A DNA stretch of 64,000 bases from an uncultured Oscillibacter sp. (GCA_910587705.1 CAJUMX010000007.1:62001-126000); one strand, 5' to 3'. Counted from the first letter of the stretch, positions 1-9,004 are shown. Notes: generated by a model from the letters alone, not told the origin. Numbers and translations: made by a program.

Positions 1-134
1 CCTGGCTCCAAGGGGGTTTGTAGCTGGGGACCTAGGCTTTTTAGCGGAACGGCCGCCCTGCCGGGGATATGCAGGCACTTTTTTGCCTCCGGTCACATAT
101 ACTGGCCTTAAAGACCGCAAAGGAGGCATTGAGT

Positions 135-392
135 ATGGATGAAAAATCGGCCCAGATGGCCGAACAGCTCCGGAAGAATCCGGCGATGCTGAAATCCCTG
201 ATGCAGTCCCGGGACGGACAGACGCTGATGCGGATGCTGACCCAGGACGACGGAGGCGCGGGGCTGAAAAAGGCGGTTCAGTCCGCCGCCAGAGGCGACG
301 CCGGGGCCATGACCCAGATGGTAAACCAGATCATGCAGAGTCCCGAGGGAGCGGCGCTGGTGGAGCGGATCAACAAGGCCGTCCAGAAGTAA
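135..392 (+). CDS. Small hypothetical protein, helical, Met/Gln-rich
   Basis: An 85-residue protein I do not recognise. The ATG at 135 is chosen over an upstream in-frame ATG at 69 because an AGGAGG-type ribosome site (about 119-126) sits directly before it. The sequence is polar and helical, with several Met-Gln pairs and no signal peptide or membrane segment. It is the first of three rightward genes (to 1325) with gaps of 27 and 3 bases, so they are probably co-transcribed. Its composition resembles small spore or assembly proteins of Clostridia, but nothing in the sequence proves that. A CATATACT box at 96-103 could be a -10 element; no good -35 is visible. Confidence 0.7.
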   Translation: MDEKSAQMAEQLRKNPAMLKSLMQSRDGQTLMRMLTQDDGGAGLKKAVQSAARGDAGAMTQMVNQIMQSPEGAALVERINKAVQK

Positions 393-419
393 AGTTTATG
401 ACAGAGGGGGTTGGCCCGT

Positions 420-860
420 ATGGCGGAATTTGACGACAAGCTGAACAGCATACTGTCCAACCCGGACGCCATGAGCCAGATCATGCAGCTGGCCCAGTCT
501 CTGGGCGGCGGAGGACAGCCTGCGGCCTCTTCCCCGCCCCAGCCGAATGCACCCGGCCCGCAGCAGACCTCTTCCCGGGGGTCACCGCCTCCGCAGGCTC
601 CCCCTCCTCCGCCTATGGGGGGCGGGGGCGACCTGCTGTCCTCCCTGCTGGGTGGCGGCGGGCTGGACCCGGGGCTGCTCTCCCGCCTGCTGCCGCTGAT
701 TCAGGAGCTGGGGGGCCAGCGGGAGTCCAACGCCCGGAACCTGCTCTACGCCCTGCGGCCCTATCTGCGGAGCGACCGACAGGAGAAGGTGGAGCGGGCG
801 CTCCAGCTGGCGCGGCTGTTTCACCTGGGGAAGAAATTCCTCTCGGAATGGGGGGGCTGA
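420..860 (+). CDS. Hypothetical protein with Pro-rich linker and helical C-terminus
   Basis: A 146-residue protein of unknown function. The ATG at 420 has a GAGGGGG ribosome site ten bases upstream; a TTG at 411 is possible but is adjacent to that site. The first 30 residues are helical and resemble the N-terminus of the preceding protein (a Met-Ser-Gln-Ile-Met-Gln stretch). Residues about 35-80 are a low-complexity Pro/Gly/Gln linker, and the last 60 residues are a basic helical domain. It ends 3 bases before the next gene, which suggests coupled translation. Shared features of the first two proteins suggest they are related by duplication; this is inference. Confidence 0.7.
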   Translation: MAEFDDKLNSILSNPDAMSQIMQLAQSLGGGGQPAASSPPQPNAPGPQQTSSRGSPPPQAPPPPPMGGGGDLLSSLLGGGGLDPGLLSRLLPLIQELGGQRESNARNLLYALRPYLRSDRQEKVERALQLARLFHLGKKFLSEWGG

Positions 861-863
861 GGC

Positions 864-1325
864 ATGTATAACCGCTATATCCGCAACGACAACGGCTCCT
901 ATACCCGCATTCCGGAGGAGGGGGGCTCCGGCGGTCCCCCTCTTGGCGGCCCTCCCTCCGGAAGTCCCCCGCCTGGCGGACCGTCCCCCGGTGGTCCGCC
1001 GTCTGGAGGACCATCTCCGGGAAGTCCTCCACCTGGGGGTCACCCCCCTGGCGGCCCTCCGCCTGGGGGACACTCCTCTGGCAGTCCTCCCCCTGGAAAT
1101 CCCCCGCCAAACAACTCGGGGCCTGGGCGGCCTCCCCACGGCCCGCCTCACGGCGGACGGCCTGCGGACGGCCTTACCGGCATTCTCCAGCATCTGCTGG
1201 ACCAGTTTCATCTGGACCATGTGGACACAGGGGACCTGCTGCTTCTGGGGCTGCTGTTCTTCCTCTTCCGGGAAAACGCGGATGAGGAGTTGCTGGTAGC
1301 CCTGGGACTGCTGCTGATTCTATAG
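864..1325 (+). CDS. Gly-Pro-rich repeat protein with hydrophobic C-terminus
   Basis: A 153-residue protein of unknown function. After a short tyrosine-rich head (MYNRYIRNDNGSYTRIPEE) comes about 80 residues of degenerate tandem GGPP, GSPP and GGHP units, collagen-like in composition but without strict Gly-X-Y periodicity. The last 45 residues are strongly hydrophobic, with a Leu-rich stretch that could insert in a membrane. It is the last gene of the three-gene set and ends just before a bidirectional terminator. The repeat DNA is GC-rich and gives long but spurious reading frames on the other strand. Confidence 0.7.
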   Translation: MYNRYIRNDNGSYTRIPEEGGSGGPPLGGPPSGSPPPGGPSPGGPPSGGPSPGSPPPGGHPPGGPPPGGHSSGSPPPGNPPPNNSGPGRPPHGPPHGGRPADGLTGILQHLLDQFHLDHVDTGDLLLLGLLFFLFRENADEELLVALGLLLIL

Positions 1326-1330
1326 GCAAA

Positions 1331-1356
1331 AAAAGGACGGGAATTCCCGTCCTTTT
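1331..1356. terminator. Bidirectional rho-independent terminator
   Basis: A perfect 26-base palindrome (AAAAGGACGGGAA and its complement) flanked by A and T runs lies between the convergent genes ending at 1325 and 1364, so it can stop transcription from both sides. Confidence 0.9.
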
Positions 1357-1363
1357 TCGCGTC

Positions 1364-2146
1364 CTAATGCATAGGCTCCATGGTTTCCGCCCCGTCCTCC
1401 TCCAGCAGCACCGTGCCGTCGGGCAAGGTGAATCGGGAGGCGTCGTACTCCGTCTGATCTACATAAAGGGAGGTCATCCGATAAACCGCCGTCTCTCCCA
1501 GCAGACGCTCCGCCTGGACCAGAAGTCCGTTTTCCACGCTGACCCAATACCGGGTAATATAGCCCGCCTCGTCCGCCGCTGTCTCCACATAGATGCAGGT
1601 CAGAGTGTCCAAGGGGCGGTAATCCGCCAGGAGGATGCTCTCCGTCGGGAGGTCCAGAATGTCCTCATAGGTGGGAATGGACTGTTCTACGTCCGCGGAG
1701 AACTCCCCCGCCGGAAGGATCGTGACTGCCGCGTCCTGACCGTAGCCATACCAGATATAGGTGGTCTCTCCGTTGGTGACGCTGATTCGGGTATTTCCGT
1801 CCGGCAGTCCCCGGTCCACCCGGGTCCAGGCCCCCCGGACGATGGTATAGAGCTCCTGGCTCCCGCCGCCGCCGTCCCAGAGGTATTCAATGGTCATGCT
1901 CCGCCCGTAGTTCTCCGGCCTGGAAAGGCTGGCAATGGCGGCCTGGACCGTTTCCGGCGTAATCTCCACCACCGTGACGCCGGTGGAGTCCCCGCTGTCC
2001 TCGGCGGCGGGGTCCCTGGGGAGGTCGGAGGGGGGAAGGGAAATGTGGGCAGTGCGGTTTAGACTGCCGCCCAGCATCAAGGCCACCAGGACCACGGCCA
2101 CCGCCAGCACGGCCCAGGTAATCCAATTCAGATTTCGCTTGTCCAT
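1364..2146 (-). CDS. Membrane-anchored hypothetical protein
   Basis: A 260-residue protein with one hydrophobic segment near the N-terminus (about residues 10-27) and no lipobox, so probably an N-terminal anchor with an extracytoplasmic domain. A short Pro/Asp-rich linker (about 35-55) precedes a beta-rich domain with many Tyr, Trp and Thr residues, resembling LolA-like or germination-type lipocarrier folds only in general shape. It starts 6 bases after the epimerase gene and closes the leftward block. The link to cell-wall polymer assembly is by neighbourhood only. Confidence 0.65.
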   Translation of the reverse strand: MDKRNLNWITWAVLAVAVVLVALMLGGSLNRTAHISLPPSDLPRDPAAEDSGDSTGVTVVEITPETVQAAIASLSRPENYGRSMTIEYLWDGGGGSQELYTIVRGAWTRVDRGLPDGNTRISVTNGETTYIWYGYGQDAAVTILPAGEFSADVEQSIPTYEDILDLPTESILLADYRPLDTLTCIYVETAADEAGYITRYWVSVENGLLVQAERLLGETAVYRMTSLYVDQTEYDASRFTLPDGTVLLEEDGAETMEPMH

Positions 2147-2152
2147 GGCCCC

Positions 2153-3304
2153 TTACGCTCCATAACCGGAGGGCCGCTCCTTTCGAAGGCCGTAACGCCA
2201 CTCGATGGCGTCGGCAATGCGGCGGCAGGCGTTCCCGTCACCGTAGGGATTCACGGCCCGGGCCATTTCGTTGTAGACATTTTTGTCCCGAATCAGCCGG
2301 GAGGCCATGGTGACAATATCGTCCTGAACCACCCCGGCCAGCTTCACGGTTCCAGCAGTCACGGCCTCGGGACGCTCCGTTTCCCGGCGGAGGACCAGCA
2401 CGGGCTTACCCAGGGCCGGAGCCTCCTCCTGGAGGCCGCCGGAGTCCGTCAGCACCAGATAACAGCGGTCCATCAGGTTGTGCATCTCGTCGGCGGGGAG
2501 CGGATCGATCAGATGAACCCGGGGCGCTCCCCGGAGGTACTGGTCCACCGCCTCCCGGACCACCGGGCTCAAATGGACGGGGTAAACCAGCTCTACGTCC
2601 CGGTGCTCCTCCGCGATCTGCCGGAGGGCCAGACAAATGTTCTTCATAGGCTCGCCGTAGTTCTCCCGCCGGTGGCAGGTGACCAGAAGCACCTTCTTCT
2701 CCCCGTAGGGCAGGCGGTTCAGCTCGTCTGTCGCAAAGCGGTAGTCCTCCCGGACAGTGGTTTTCAGCGCGTCGATAACCGTGTTTCCGGTGACAAAGAT
2801 GTCCTCGATCTTCCGGCCCTCCCGCAGGAGGTTTTCCCGGTTTCCGGCGGTAGGGCAAAAATGCAGGTCCGCGATGGAGGAGGTCAACACCCGGTTCATC
2901 TCCTCCGGGAAGGGGGCGTATTTGTCATAAGTCCGAAGGCCCGCCTCCACATGGCCCACGGCCACCTGATGGTAATAGGCGGAGAGGGCCCCGGCGAAGG
3001 TGGTAGAGGTGTCCCCGTGAACCAGAATCATGTCCGGCTTGAGTTTGTCAACGGCCTCGTCCATGCCCAGGAGACACTTGCTGGTGATGCTGGAAAGGGT
3101 CTGCCGGGGGGTCATGATGTCCAGGTCCCAGTCCGGCGTGACGCCGAACACCTCCAGCACGCTGTCCAGCATCTGCCGGTGCTGGGCGGTGACACAGCAA
3201 AGGCTCTCGATACCGGGGCGAGAGGCCAGCTCCTTCACCAAGGGGCACATTTTAATGGCCTCCGGCCGGGTGCCAAAAACGCTTAAAATCCGTACGCTTT
3301 TCAT
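2153..3304 (-). CDS. wecB: UDP-N-acetylglucosamine 2-epimerase (non-hydrolysing)
   Basis: A 383-residue cytoplasmic enzyme that interconverts UDP-GlcNAc and UDP-ManNAc for teichoic acid or capsule linkage units. Family signatures are in order: FGTRPEAIK (about 10-18), VHGDTSTTFAGA, the VEAGLRT motif with FPEEMNR, VTGNTVIDALK, the CHRREN motif, and near the C-terminus DSGGLQEEAPALGKPVLVLR for UDP binding. Length is typical of bacterial WecB/MnaA. It lies directly upstream of the anchored protein and 0 bases after the phosphoglycosyl transferase gene, the usual pairing in wall polymer loci. Confidence 0.95.
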   Translation of the reverse strand: MKSVRILSVFGTRPEAIKMCPLVKELASRPGIESLCCVTAQHRQMLDSVLEVFGVTPDWDLDIMTPRQTLSSITSKCLLGMDEAVDKLKPDMILVHGDTSTTFAGALSAYYHQVAVGHVEAGLRTYDKYAPFPEEMNRVLTSSIADLHFCPTAGNRENLLREGRKIEDIFVTGNTVIDALKTTVREDYRFATDELNRLPYGEKKVLLVTCHRRENYGEPMKNICLALRQIAEEHRDVELVYPVHLSPVVREAVDQYLRGAPRVHLIDPLPADEMHNLMDRCYLVLTDSGGLQEEAPALGKPVLVLRRETERPEAVTAGTVKLAGVVQDDIVTMASRLIRDKNVYNEMARAVNPYGDGNACRRIADAIEWRYGLRKERPSGYGA

Positions 3305-4456
3305 TCAGCCCTCCTTGTCCCCTCTGCCGGGGGCTTCCTTCCGCTCCGGGTGCTCGCCGTGATGCCCCAGCTCCCGAAGCTCCTCGATCTCCTCGTGAAG
3401 CTCCTCCCGAATTTCCTTGGGAAAAACCACCCGGGCGGCCACCGCCGCCACGATGCACAAAGCCAGGAAAAACAGCATGGCCTTCTGTTCCCCTCCGGTG
3501 GTCAGCACCACGGCGGAGAGGCCCAGCATGGCGGAAATGACGTACAGCGTTGCCACCGCCTGCTTTTGGTTCAGGCCCATGTCGATAAGCCGGTGGTGGA
3601 TGTGCCCCCGGTCGGCGTGCATGGGGCTCTGCCCGTGGGCAATGCGCCGGATGAAGGCGAAGGCCGTGTCAAAGATGGGCAGTCCCAGAATCAGGAAGGG
3701 TACGGCAAAGGAAATCACCGCGTAGAATTTGAAAAGTCCCTGGATGGACATGGTTGCCAGGATATAGCCCAGGAAGGTGGCTCCGGTGTCTCCCATAAAC
3801 ATCTTGGCGGGGTTGAGGTTGTAGGGCATAAAGCCCACGCAGGCCCCGACCAGCGCCGCCATGACCAAGGCCACCTCTCCCTCGGAGGCCAGCAGGGCGA
3901 TGACCAGCATCGTGGTCGCCGAGATGGCGGAGACCCCGTTGGCAAGACCATCCAATCCGTCGATGAGGTTTACCGCGTTGGTGATGCCCACAATCCACAG
4001 CACCGTGAAGGGCACGGACAGAGGGCCCAGCACCCAGTAGAGGCTGTCGGAAAAGATGTTGGGGTTGGAAAAGGCCTGGATGACCACGCCGTTCAGGGCG
4101 GGAATCAGGGCGGCGGCAATCTGGACCACGAATTTCAGCATGGCGGGCAGGGCCATGATGTCGTCCACCACCCCCAGCACCACAATGATGACGGAGCCCA
4201 GGAGAATGCTCTGCATTTGTCCGTTTCCACGGACGTTTCCCAGTATGAGGACGCTAACCATGAAGCCGATGAAGATAGCCAGCCCCCCCAGGCGGGGAAT
4301 GGGGACCTTATGCATCCGGCGGGCGTCCTTGGGAACGTCCACCGCCCCCACCTTGTAGGCGAAGGTCTTGACCACGGGTGTCATGAGAAAGCTGATGACC
4401 AACGCCGCCAGCAGGGCGAGGGCCGCATAGGCAATCAGCCGGTTATCTAAGGGCAT
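3305..4456 (-). CDS. tagO: Undecaprenyl-phosphate GlcNAc-1-phosphate transferase (TagO/WecA family)
   Basis: A 383-residue integral membrane enzyme of the MraY/WecA/TagO family that starts lipid-linked wall polymer synthesis by transferring GlcNAc-1-phosphate to undecaprenyl phosphate. About ten membrane segments are evident. Visible motifs are VPIPRLGGLAIF, the aspartate pair in VVDDIMALP, NLIDGLDGLANG, MFMGDTGATFLGY and the HADRGHIHHRL loop near residue 280. The charged tail, rich in Glu, Arg and Lys, is typical of Gram-positive versions. It abuts wecB and lies 12 bases after trpS on the same strand. Confidence 0.92.
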   Translation of the reverse strand: MPLDNRLIAYAALALLAALVISFLMTPVVKTFAYKVGAVDVPKDARRMHKVPIPRLGGLAIFIGFMVSVLILGNVRGNGQMQSILLGSVIIVVLGVVDDIMALPAMLKFVVQIAAALIPALNGVVIQAFSNPNIFSDSLYWVLGPLSVPFTVLWIVGITNAVNLIDGLDGLANGVSAISATTMLVIALLASEGEVALVMAALVGACVGFMPYNLNPAKMFMGDTGATFLGYILATMSIQGLFKFYAVISFAVPFLILGLPIFDTAFAFIRRIAHGQSPMHADRGHIHHRLIDMGLNQKQAVATLYVISAMLGLSAVVLTTGGEQKAMLFFLALCIVAAVAARVVFPKEIREELHEEIEELRELGHHGEHPERKEAPGRGDKEG

Positions 4457-4468
4457 GTTGAGTTCTCC

Positions 4469-5470
4469 TTATCGGGGCAGGAAGCCCACCTTTTTGTAAA
4501 CCTTCGAGAGGGTGCGGCCGGCAATGCGGGAGGCCCGCTCCGCGCCCTGCCGGTAGGTATCCTCCAGATACGCTTTGTCCGCCATCAGGCGCTGGGCCTC
4601 CTCCCGAATGGGGCGGAACAGCTCCACCACCGCGTCGCCCACGGCGGGCTTGAACACACCGTAGCCCTGGTTTTGGAAGGTAGCCTCCGCCTCCTCCAGA
4701 GTTTTGCCGGTGGCGGCGCAGTAGATGGTCAGCAGGTTGGAAACGCCGGGCTTCGTCTCCTTGTCATAGCGGACGCTGGTTTCACTGTCGGTGACGGCCC
4801 GTTTGAATTTGCGCTGGATAACCTCCGGCGGGTCCATCAGATTCACGCAGCCGTCGGGGTCGGATTTGCTCATCTTATTTAAGGGATTGCCCAGGCTCAT
4901 AATCCGGGCGCCCTGGTCCACCCGCTGGATGAAGGCCTCTGGCAGGACAAAGGTATCGCTGTAAACGCCGTTAAAGCGCTGGGCGATGTCCCGGCACAAC
5001 TCCACGTGCTGCCGCTGGTCCTCTCCCACGGGCACCAGGTCCGTCTGGTAGAGCAGGATGTCCGCCGCCATGAGCACCGGATAGGTAAAGAGGCCGGCGG
5101 TGATGTTGTCGGCATGCTGCTGGGATTTTTGCTTAAACTGAGTCATACGGCTGAGCTCACCAAACTGGGTATAGCAGCTCAGCACCCAGCTGAGCTCCGC
5201 GTGCTGGGGCACGTGGCTTTGGATGAACATAATGCTCTTTTGCGGGTCCAGGCCGCAGGCGATGTATTGGGCCAGCTGCTCCAGAGCCCTGCGGCGCAGG
5301 TCCGCCGGGACCTGCCGGACGGTGATGGCGTGCATGTCCACGATGCAGTACACGCACTCATACTCCTCCTGGAGGGCCACCCAGTTTTTGATGGCTCCCA
5401 TATAAGACCCCAGGGTCAGTTCGCCGCTGGGCTGGATGCCGCTGAAAATCCGTTTTTTCTTGTTTTCCAT
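4469..5470 (-). CDS. trpS: Tryptophan--tRNA ligase
   Basis: A 333-residue class I aminoacyl-tRNA synthetase that charges tRNA-Trp. The ATG at 5470 is preceded by GAGGTG and matches the family N-terminus (MENKKKRIFSGIQPSGE); a longer frame from 5515 has no better ribosome site. The HIGH-like element is PSGELTLGSY near residue 13, the Trp-binding core follows, and KMSKS is in PLNKMSKSDPDG near residue 193. Length is normal. I looked for a T-box leader upstream (antiterminator AGGGTGG..ACCGCG) and did not see one; a possible promoter (TTGCGC-17-TAAACT on the minus strand) lies around 5524-5552. Confidence 0.96.
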   Translation of the reverse strand: MENKKKRIFSGIQPSGELTLGSYMGAIKNWVALQEEYECVYCIVDMHAITVRQVPADLRRRALEQLAQYIACGLDPQKSIMFIQSHVPQHAELSWVLSCYTQFGELSRMTQFKQKSQQHADNITAGLFTYPVLMAADILLYQTDLVPVGEDQRQHVELCRDIAQRFNGVYSDTFVLPEAFIQRVDQGARIMSLGNPLNKMSKSDPDGCVNLMDPPEVIQRKFKRAVTDSETSVRYDKETKPGVSNLLTIYCAATGKTLEEAEATFQNQGYGVFKPAVGDAVVELFRPIREEAQRLMADKAYLEDTYRQGAERASRIAGRTLSKVYKKVGFLPR

Positions 5471-5741
5471 AGACACACCTCGCTGTCCGGCCCCGGCACT
5501 CCGGAGCCTGTTCAATTTTATTAGTTTACCACGAAATCAAGGAAAGCGCAATTGCCGGATGGCAAAAACTACACAAAAAACGAGGGAATTTCTGCTTCTA
5601 GATTATAAGCCGTGATATCCGCTCCTTGGATATGGGCCAAGGGCCGCCGAACCAAAGCGGCGTCTGCATCCAGCCTCCTTCCGCCTGGCTCTTTTGATAT
5701 TTCCAACTAAAAACGGAGGAAACTTTAGCGTTTTTTCCAAC

Positions 5742-5770
5742 TTGTGCCAGGTAATGCTTTGGTGTATTCT
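5742..5770 (+). promoter_or_regulatory. Candidate sigma-A promoter of the aldolase operon
   Basis: TTGTGC at 5742-5747 and TATTCT at 5765-5770 are separated by 17 bases and lie 66 bases before the aldolase start. The rest of the 365-base gap (5471-5835) is AT-rich with no gene I can support. Confidence 0.55.
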
Positions 5771-5835
5771 ATAGATATGTAAATTATTTAATTTAATTAA
5801 AAATTAGGCGAGTGCCAAAACAGGAGGAAGTTGCT

Positions 5836-6993
5836 ATGCCACTGGTTCCAATGAAAGCGATTCTGGATGCCACAGAGAAGTACAACTACGCGCAGGGCGC
5901 CTTCAATGTCAACGCCGTCTGCCAGGCCAAGGCAGTCATCGAGGTCCACGAGATGTTCCGCTCTGCCGCCATCCTCCAGGGGGCGGATTTGGCCAACGCC
6001 TTTATGGGCGGGCGGACCGACTTCGCCAACGGCACTTTAGAGGACAAGAAAAAAGGCGCGCTGAACATTGCCAACGCGGTGAAAACATACGCTGTGGACT
6101 CCCCCATTCCCGTGGCCCTGCACCTGGACCACGGAAAAACGTTGGACTCCTGCGTGGCCGCCATTCAGGGGGGCTATACCTCCGTAATGATCGACGGGTC
6201 CTCGCTATCCTTTGAGGAGAATGTGGAGCTGACCCGGGAAGTGGTGAAATACGCCCACGAGCGGGGCGTCACCGTGGAGGGTGAGCTGGGCGTTCTGGCG
6301 GGGGTGGAGGACCACGTTTTCGCCGCCAATTCCACCTATACCAATCCCATGGACGCGGTGAAGTTCTTCCGCCAGACCGGCGTGGATGCCCTGGCCATTA
6401 GCTATGGAACCAAACACGGGGCCAACAAGGGCAAAGATACCATCATCCGAAAGGAAATCGCGATTGCCACCAAAGAGTGCATGATGCACGAGGGCATTGA
6501 GGGCACCCTGGTCAGCCACGGCTCCTCCACTGTGCCCCAGTACATTGTCCAGGAAATCAACGCTCTGGGCGGCGACATCCACGATGCCTACGGCATCAAA
6601 AAGGAACAGCTGAAAGAAGTCTCCAAGCTGGGCATCCGCAAAATCAATGTGGATACAGACATCCGCCTGGCCGTTACCCGGAACCTGCGGGAGCTGTTCC
6701 AAAAGGAGGCCAGCCTGCGGGACAGCGCCTCCATCGGCGGCATTTACGAGCTGCTGTGCAAGAACCCCTCCGCTTTCGATCCCCGGGTATTCTTCCCCCC
6801 CATTATGGACACGGTTATGTACGGAAAGGTGCCCGACGGGGACGTGGCCCGCATTGTGGACTGCATTGAACGGGGCGTGAAGGAGGTCGTGGGAACGCTG
6901 GTTGTCGAATTTGACAGCGTGGGCAAGGCCCCCCTCATTGAGACGGTCAGCTTGGATGAGATGGCCGAGCGGTACAGGAAGAAGGGCATTTAA
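5836..6993 (+). CDS. Class II fructose-bisphosphate (ketose-bisphosphate) aldolase
   Basis: A 385-residue zinc-dependent aldolase that reversibly cleaves a ketose 1,6-bisphosphate to DHAP and an aldehyde phosphate. The ATG at 5836 has GGAGGAA seven bases upstream; the GTG at 5812 lies before that site. Catalytic Asp and metal His are in HLDHG (98-99), GELG holds the conserved Glu (about 150), and further zinc histidines are in GTKHG (194) and SHGSS (228); KINVDTD marks the phosphate site. At 385 residues it is longer than FbaA/GatY types (280-360). It heads an operon whose next genes are a phosphofructokinase and a TIM homologue, so it could use fructose-, tagatose- or another ketose bisphosphate. 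Confidence 0.9.
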   Translation: MPLVPMKAILDATEKYNYAQGAFNVNAVCQAKAVIEVHEMFRSAAILQGADLANAFMGGRTDFANGTLEDKKKGALNIANAVKTYAVDSPIPVALHLDHGKTLDSCVAAIQGGYTSVMIDGSSLSFEENVELTREVVKYAHERGVTVEGELGVLAGVEDHVFAANSTYTNPMDAVKFFRQTGVDALAISYGTKHGANKGKDTIIRKEIAIATKECMMHEGIEGTLVSHGSSTVPQYIVQEINALGGDIHDAYGIKKEQLKEVSKLGIRKINVDTDIRLAVTRNLRELFQKEASLRDSASIGGIYELLCKNPSAFDPRVFFPPIMDTVMYGKVPDGDVARIVDCIERGVKEVVGTLVVEFDSVGKAPLIETVSLDEMAERYRKKGI

Positions 6994-8156
6994 TGGGAAA
7001 GAACATTCTCGTCGCCCACGGCGGCGGCCCGACGGCGGTCATCAACCGCTCCCTTCAGGGCGTTGTCGAGGCTGCCCGGGCCTCCGGCAAGGTGGATAAG
7101 ATTTACGCCGCCCGCTTCGGGGCAGAGGGCATTTTGGCCGGGGACCTGATAGACCTCACGGACGTCCCCGCGTCCACCATCGCCAAGCTGGCTCACACCC
7201 CTGCCTCCGCCATCGGCTCCTGCCGTCGGAAGCTCACGAACGCGGATTATCCCACGGTGCTGGAGACCCTGCGGAAATTTGAAATCAGCTGTTTCTTCTA
7301 CAACGGCGGAAACGACTCCATGGACACCTGCAACAAGGTCCATGAGCTGGCAAGCAAAGAGGGGCTGGACCTGCGGGTCATCGGCATCCCTAAGACCATG
7401 GACAACGATCTGGAGATCACCGACCACTGCCCCGGCTTCGGCTCCGCCGCCCGGTACGCCGCCCTGAGCGCCGCCGAGCTGGCCCTAGACGCCTCCGGCC
7501 TGCCCATCCACGTGGTGGTGCTGGAGCTGATGGGCCGGAACGCCGGGTGGGTCACCGCCGCCAGCGCCCTGGCGGCCCGACTGACGAACTGCGAGGTACT
7601 GACCTATCTGCCGGAGGTCCCGGTGGACGAGGACAAGATGCTAGCGGATATTGAAGCGCGCTACGCCAAGGGCCGGGGCCTGCTGGTAACGGTCAGCGAG
7701 GGCATCTGCGGCCTGGACGGAACACCCCTGGCGGACACCGGCATCGTGGACGGCTTTGGGCACAAGATCCCCGGCGGGACGGCCCAGCATGTTACGGACC
7801 AGATCATTCAGAAGCTGGGCCTCAAATCCCGGGCGGAGAAGCCGGGCCTTCTGGGCCGAGCCAGCATCCCTTACGTCTCCCTCCCCGACCAGGAGGAGGC
7901 TTACGCCGTGGGCAAATTTGCCCTGGAGGCCGCCCTGAACGGCGAGAGCGGCCACATGGTGGCCATTGCAGCGGAGCGAATCCCCCAGTACCGCAGCAGC
8001 CTGTTCCTGGCGCCCCTGGCGGATGTGGCAAACGTGGAGAAGAAATTCCCCCTGGAATGGATTGTGGACGGAAACGGCATTGCAGATGCCTTCTTCGATT
8101 ACGCCATGCCCCTTATGGGCGGGGATTTCCCGGAATATGCCCTGCTGAGAAAGTGA
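6993..8156 (+). CDS. Phosphofructokinase family protein, PPi-type signature
   Basis: A 387-residue 6-phosphofructokinase homologue. The start overlaps the aldolase stop (TAATG), implying coupled translation. The N-terminal nucleotide loop is GGGPTAVIN (10-18). The phosphoryl-donor motif reads GGNDS (105-109) rather than GGDGS of ATP enzymes or GGDDS of classical PPi enzymes. PKTMDND (133-139), with Lys where ATP enzymes have Gly, is the PPi-type signature, and MGRNAGW (180-186) is the sugar-phosphate motif. The family identity is clear; use of PPi is inferred from the Lys. With its neighbours it completes an upper-glycolysis-like trio. Confidence 0.88.
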   Translation: MGKNILVAHGGGPTAVINRSLQGVVEAARASGKVDKIYAARFGAEGILAGDLIDLTDVPASTIAKLAHTPASAIGSCRRKLTNADYPTVLETLRKFEISCFFYNGGNDSMDTCNKVHELASKEGLDLRVIGIPKTMDNDLEITDHCPGFGSAARYAALSAAELALDASGLPIHVVVLELMGRNAGWVTAASALAARLTNCEVLTYLPEVPVDEDKMLADIEARYAKGRGLLVTVSEGICGLDGTPLADTGIVDGFGHKIPGGTAQHVTDQIIQKLGLKSRAEKPGLLGRASIPYVSLPDQEEAYAVGKFALEAALNGESGHMVAIAAERIPQYRSSLFLAPLADVANVEKKFPLEWIVDGNGIADAFFDYAMPLMGGDFPEYALLRK

Positions 8157-8162
8157 GGAGCT

Positions 8163-8999
8163 ATGAAACACATTTACTTGAACCTGAAACGCTTTGACGT
8201 TCCCGTGGAGCTGGGGGGCGTGAACCGGCTGGCCCCGGTCCGGGACTGGGGCGCAGCGGTGGTAAACGGCACCCAGGAGGCACTGAAAGCTTACGACCCC
8301 GCCAAGGTGGAGTTTGTCCAGTACCTGCCGGAGGCCCATCTTCTGGGCGCGGCGGCGGCTTTAGTCCCCGGCAGCCCGGTACGGCTGGGCAGCCAGGGCG
8401 TATACCGGATGAACACGGCGGTGGGGGGCAACTTCGGGGCCTTCACCACCAACCGGCCCGCCTCCATTGTAAAGGCTATGGGCTGCGCCTCCACCCTCAT
8501 CGGCCACTGTGAGGAACGTAACGACAAAAAAGGCATCCTGGCGGAGGCCGGGGTGACGGACATGTCCGCGGTCAACCGGCTTCTCAACCAAGAGATCAAA
8601 TGTGCCCAGGAGGCCGGGCTGACGGTCCTCTACTGCATCGGCGAGACCAGCGAGGAGCAGCCGGAGTGGGAGAAGGTCCTGGGCGAGCAGCTGGACGCGG
8701 GCCTTGCGGGCGTGGACAAGAGCAAAGTGGTCATCGGCTATGAGCCGGTTTGGTCCATCGGCCCCGGCAAGACCCCGGCAGGCAAGGAGTATATCACCAA
8801 AATCGCCCGCTTTGTCAAGGAGCGGACCAGCGGCATGGATGTGGTGTACGGCGGCGGCTTGAAGGCCGACAACGCCGCGATGCTGGCCTCCATCGAGGAA
8901 ATTGACGGCGGGCTGATTGCCCTCACCCGGTTCCAGGGTGAGATCGGGTTCTACCCGGAGGAGTATTTGGAAATCATCCGGCTGTATTTAGGGGAGTGA
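8163..8999 (+). CDS. Triose-phosphate isomerase family protein, divergent
   Basis: A 278-residue TIM-barrel homologue, longer than ordinary TIM (about 250). Catalytic residues are kept: Asn7/Lys9 in LNLKRF (NWKMN in TIM), His115 in IGHCEER and Glu194 in GYEPVWSIGPGKTP, including the flexible loop. However, the C-terminal phosphate-gripper motif, normally GALVGGAS, reads GGLIALTRF (249-257), losing the Gly-Gly pair, and the loop-7 YGGS is YGGGLK. This suggests an altered phosphate site or substrate. A GAGGAG site precedes the ATG, 6 bases after the kinase gene. The last codons overlap the possible GTG start of the LarA-like gene. Confidence 0.85.
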   Translation: MKHIYLNLKRFDVPVELGGVNRLAPVRDWGAAVVNGTQEALKAYDPAKVEFVQYLPEAHLLGAAAALVPGSPVRLGSQGVYRMNTAVGGNFGAFTTNRPASIVKAMGCASTLIGHCEERNDKKGILAEAGVTDMSAVNRLLNQEIKCAQEAGLTVLYCIGETSEEQPEWEKVLGEQLDAGLAGVDKSKVVIGYEPVWSIGPGKTPAGKEYITKIARFVKERTSGMDVVYGGGLKADNAAMLASIEEIDGGLIALTRFQGEIGFYPEEYLEIIRLYLGE

Positions 9000-9004
9000 G
9001 CGAG

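Noticed and set aside
582..1220. Long reading frames on the minus strand across the Gly-Pro repeat gene
   Set aside because: They are caused by the GC-rich repeat codons of the plus-strand gene; products are Arg/Pro-rich with no ribosome site.
5471..5835. T-box leader before trpS
   Set aside because: No antiterminator signature or specifier stem was found on the minus strand.
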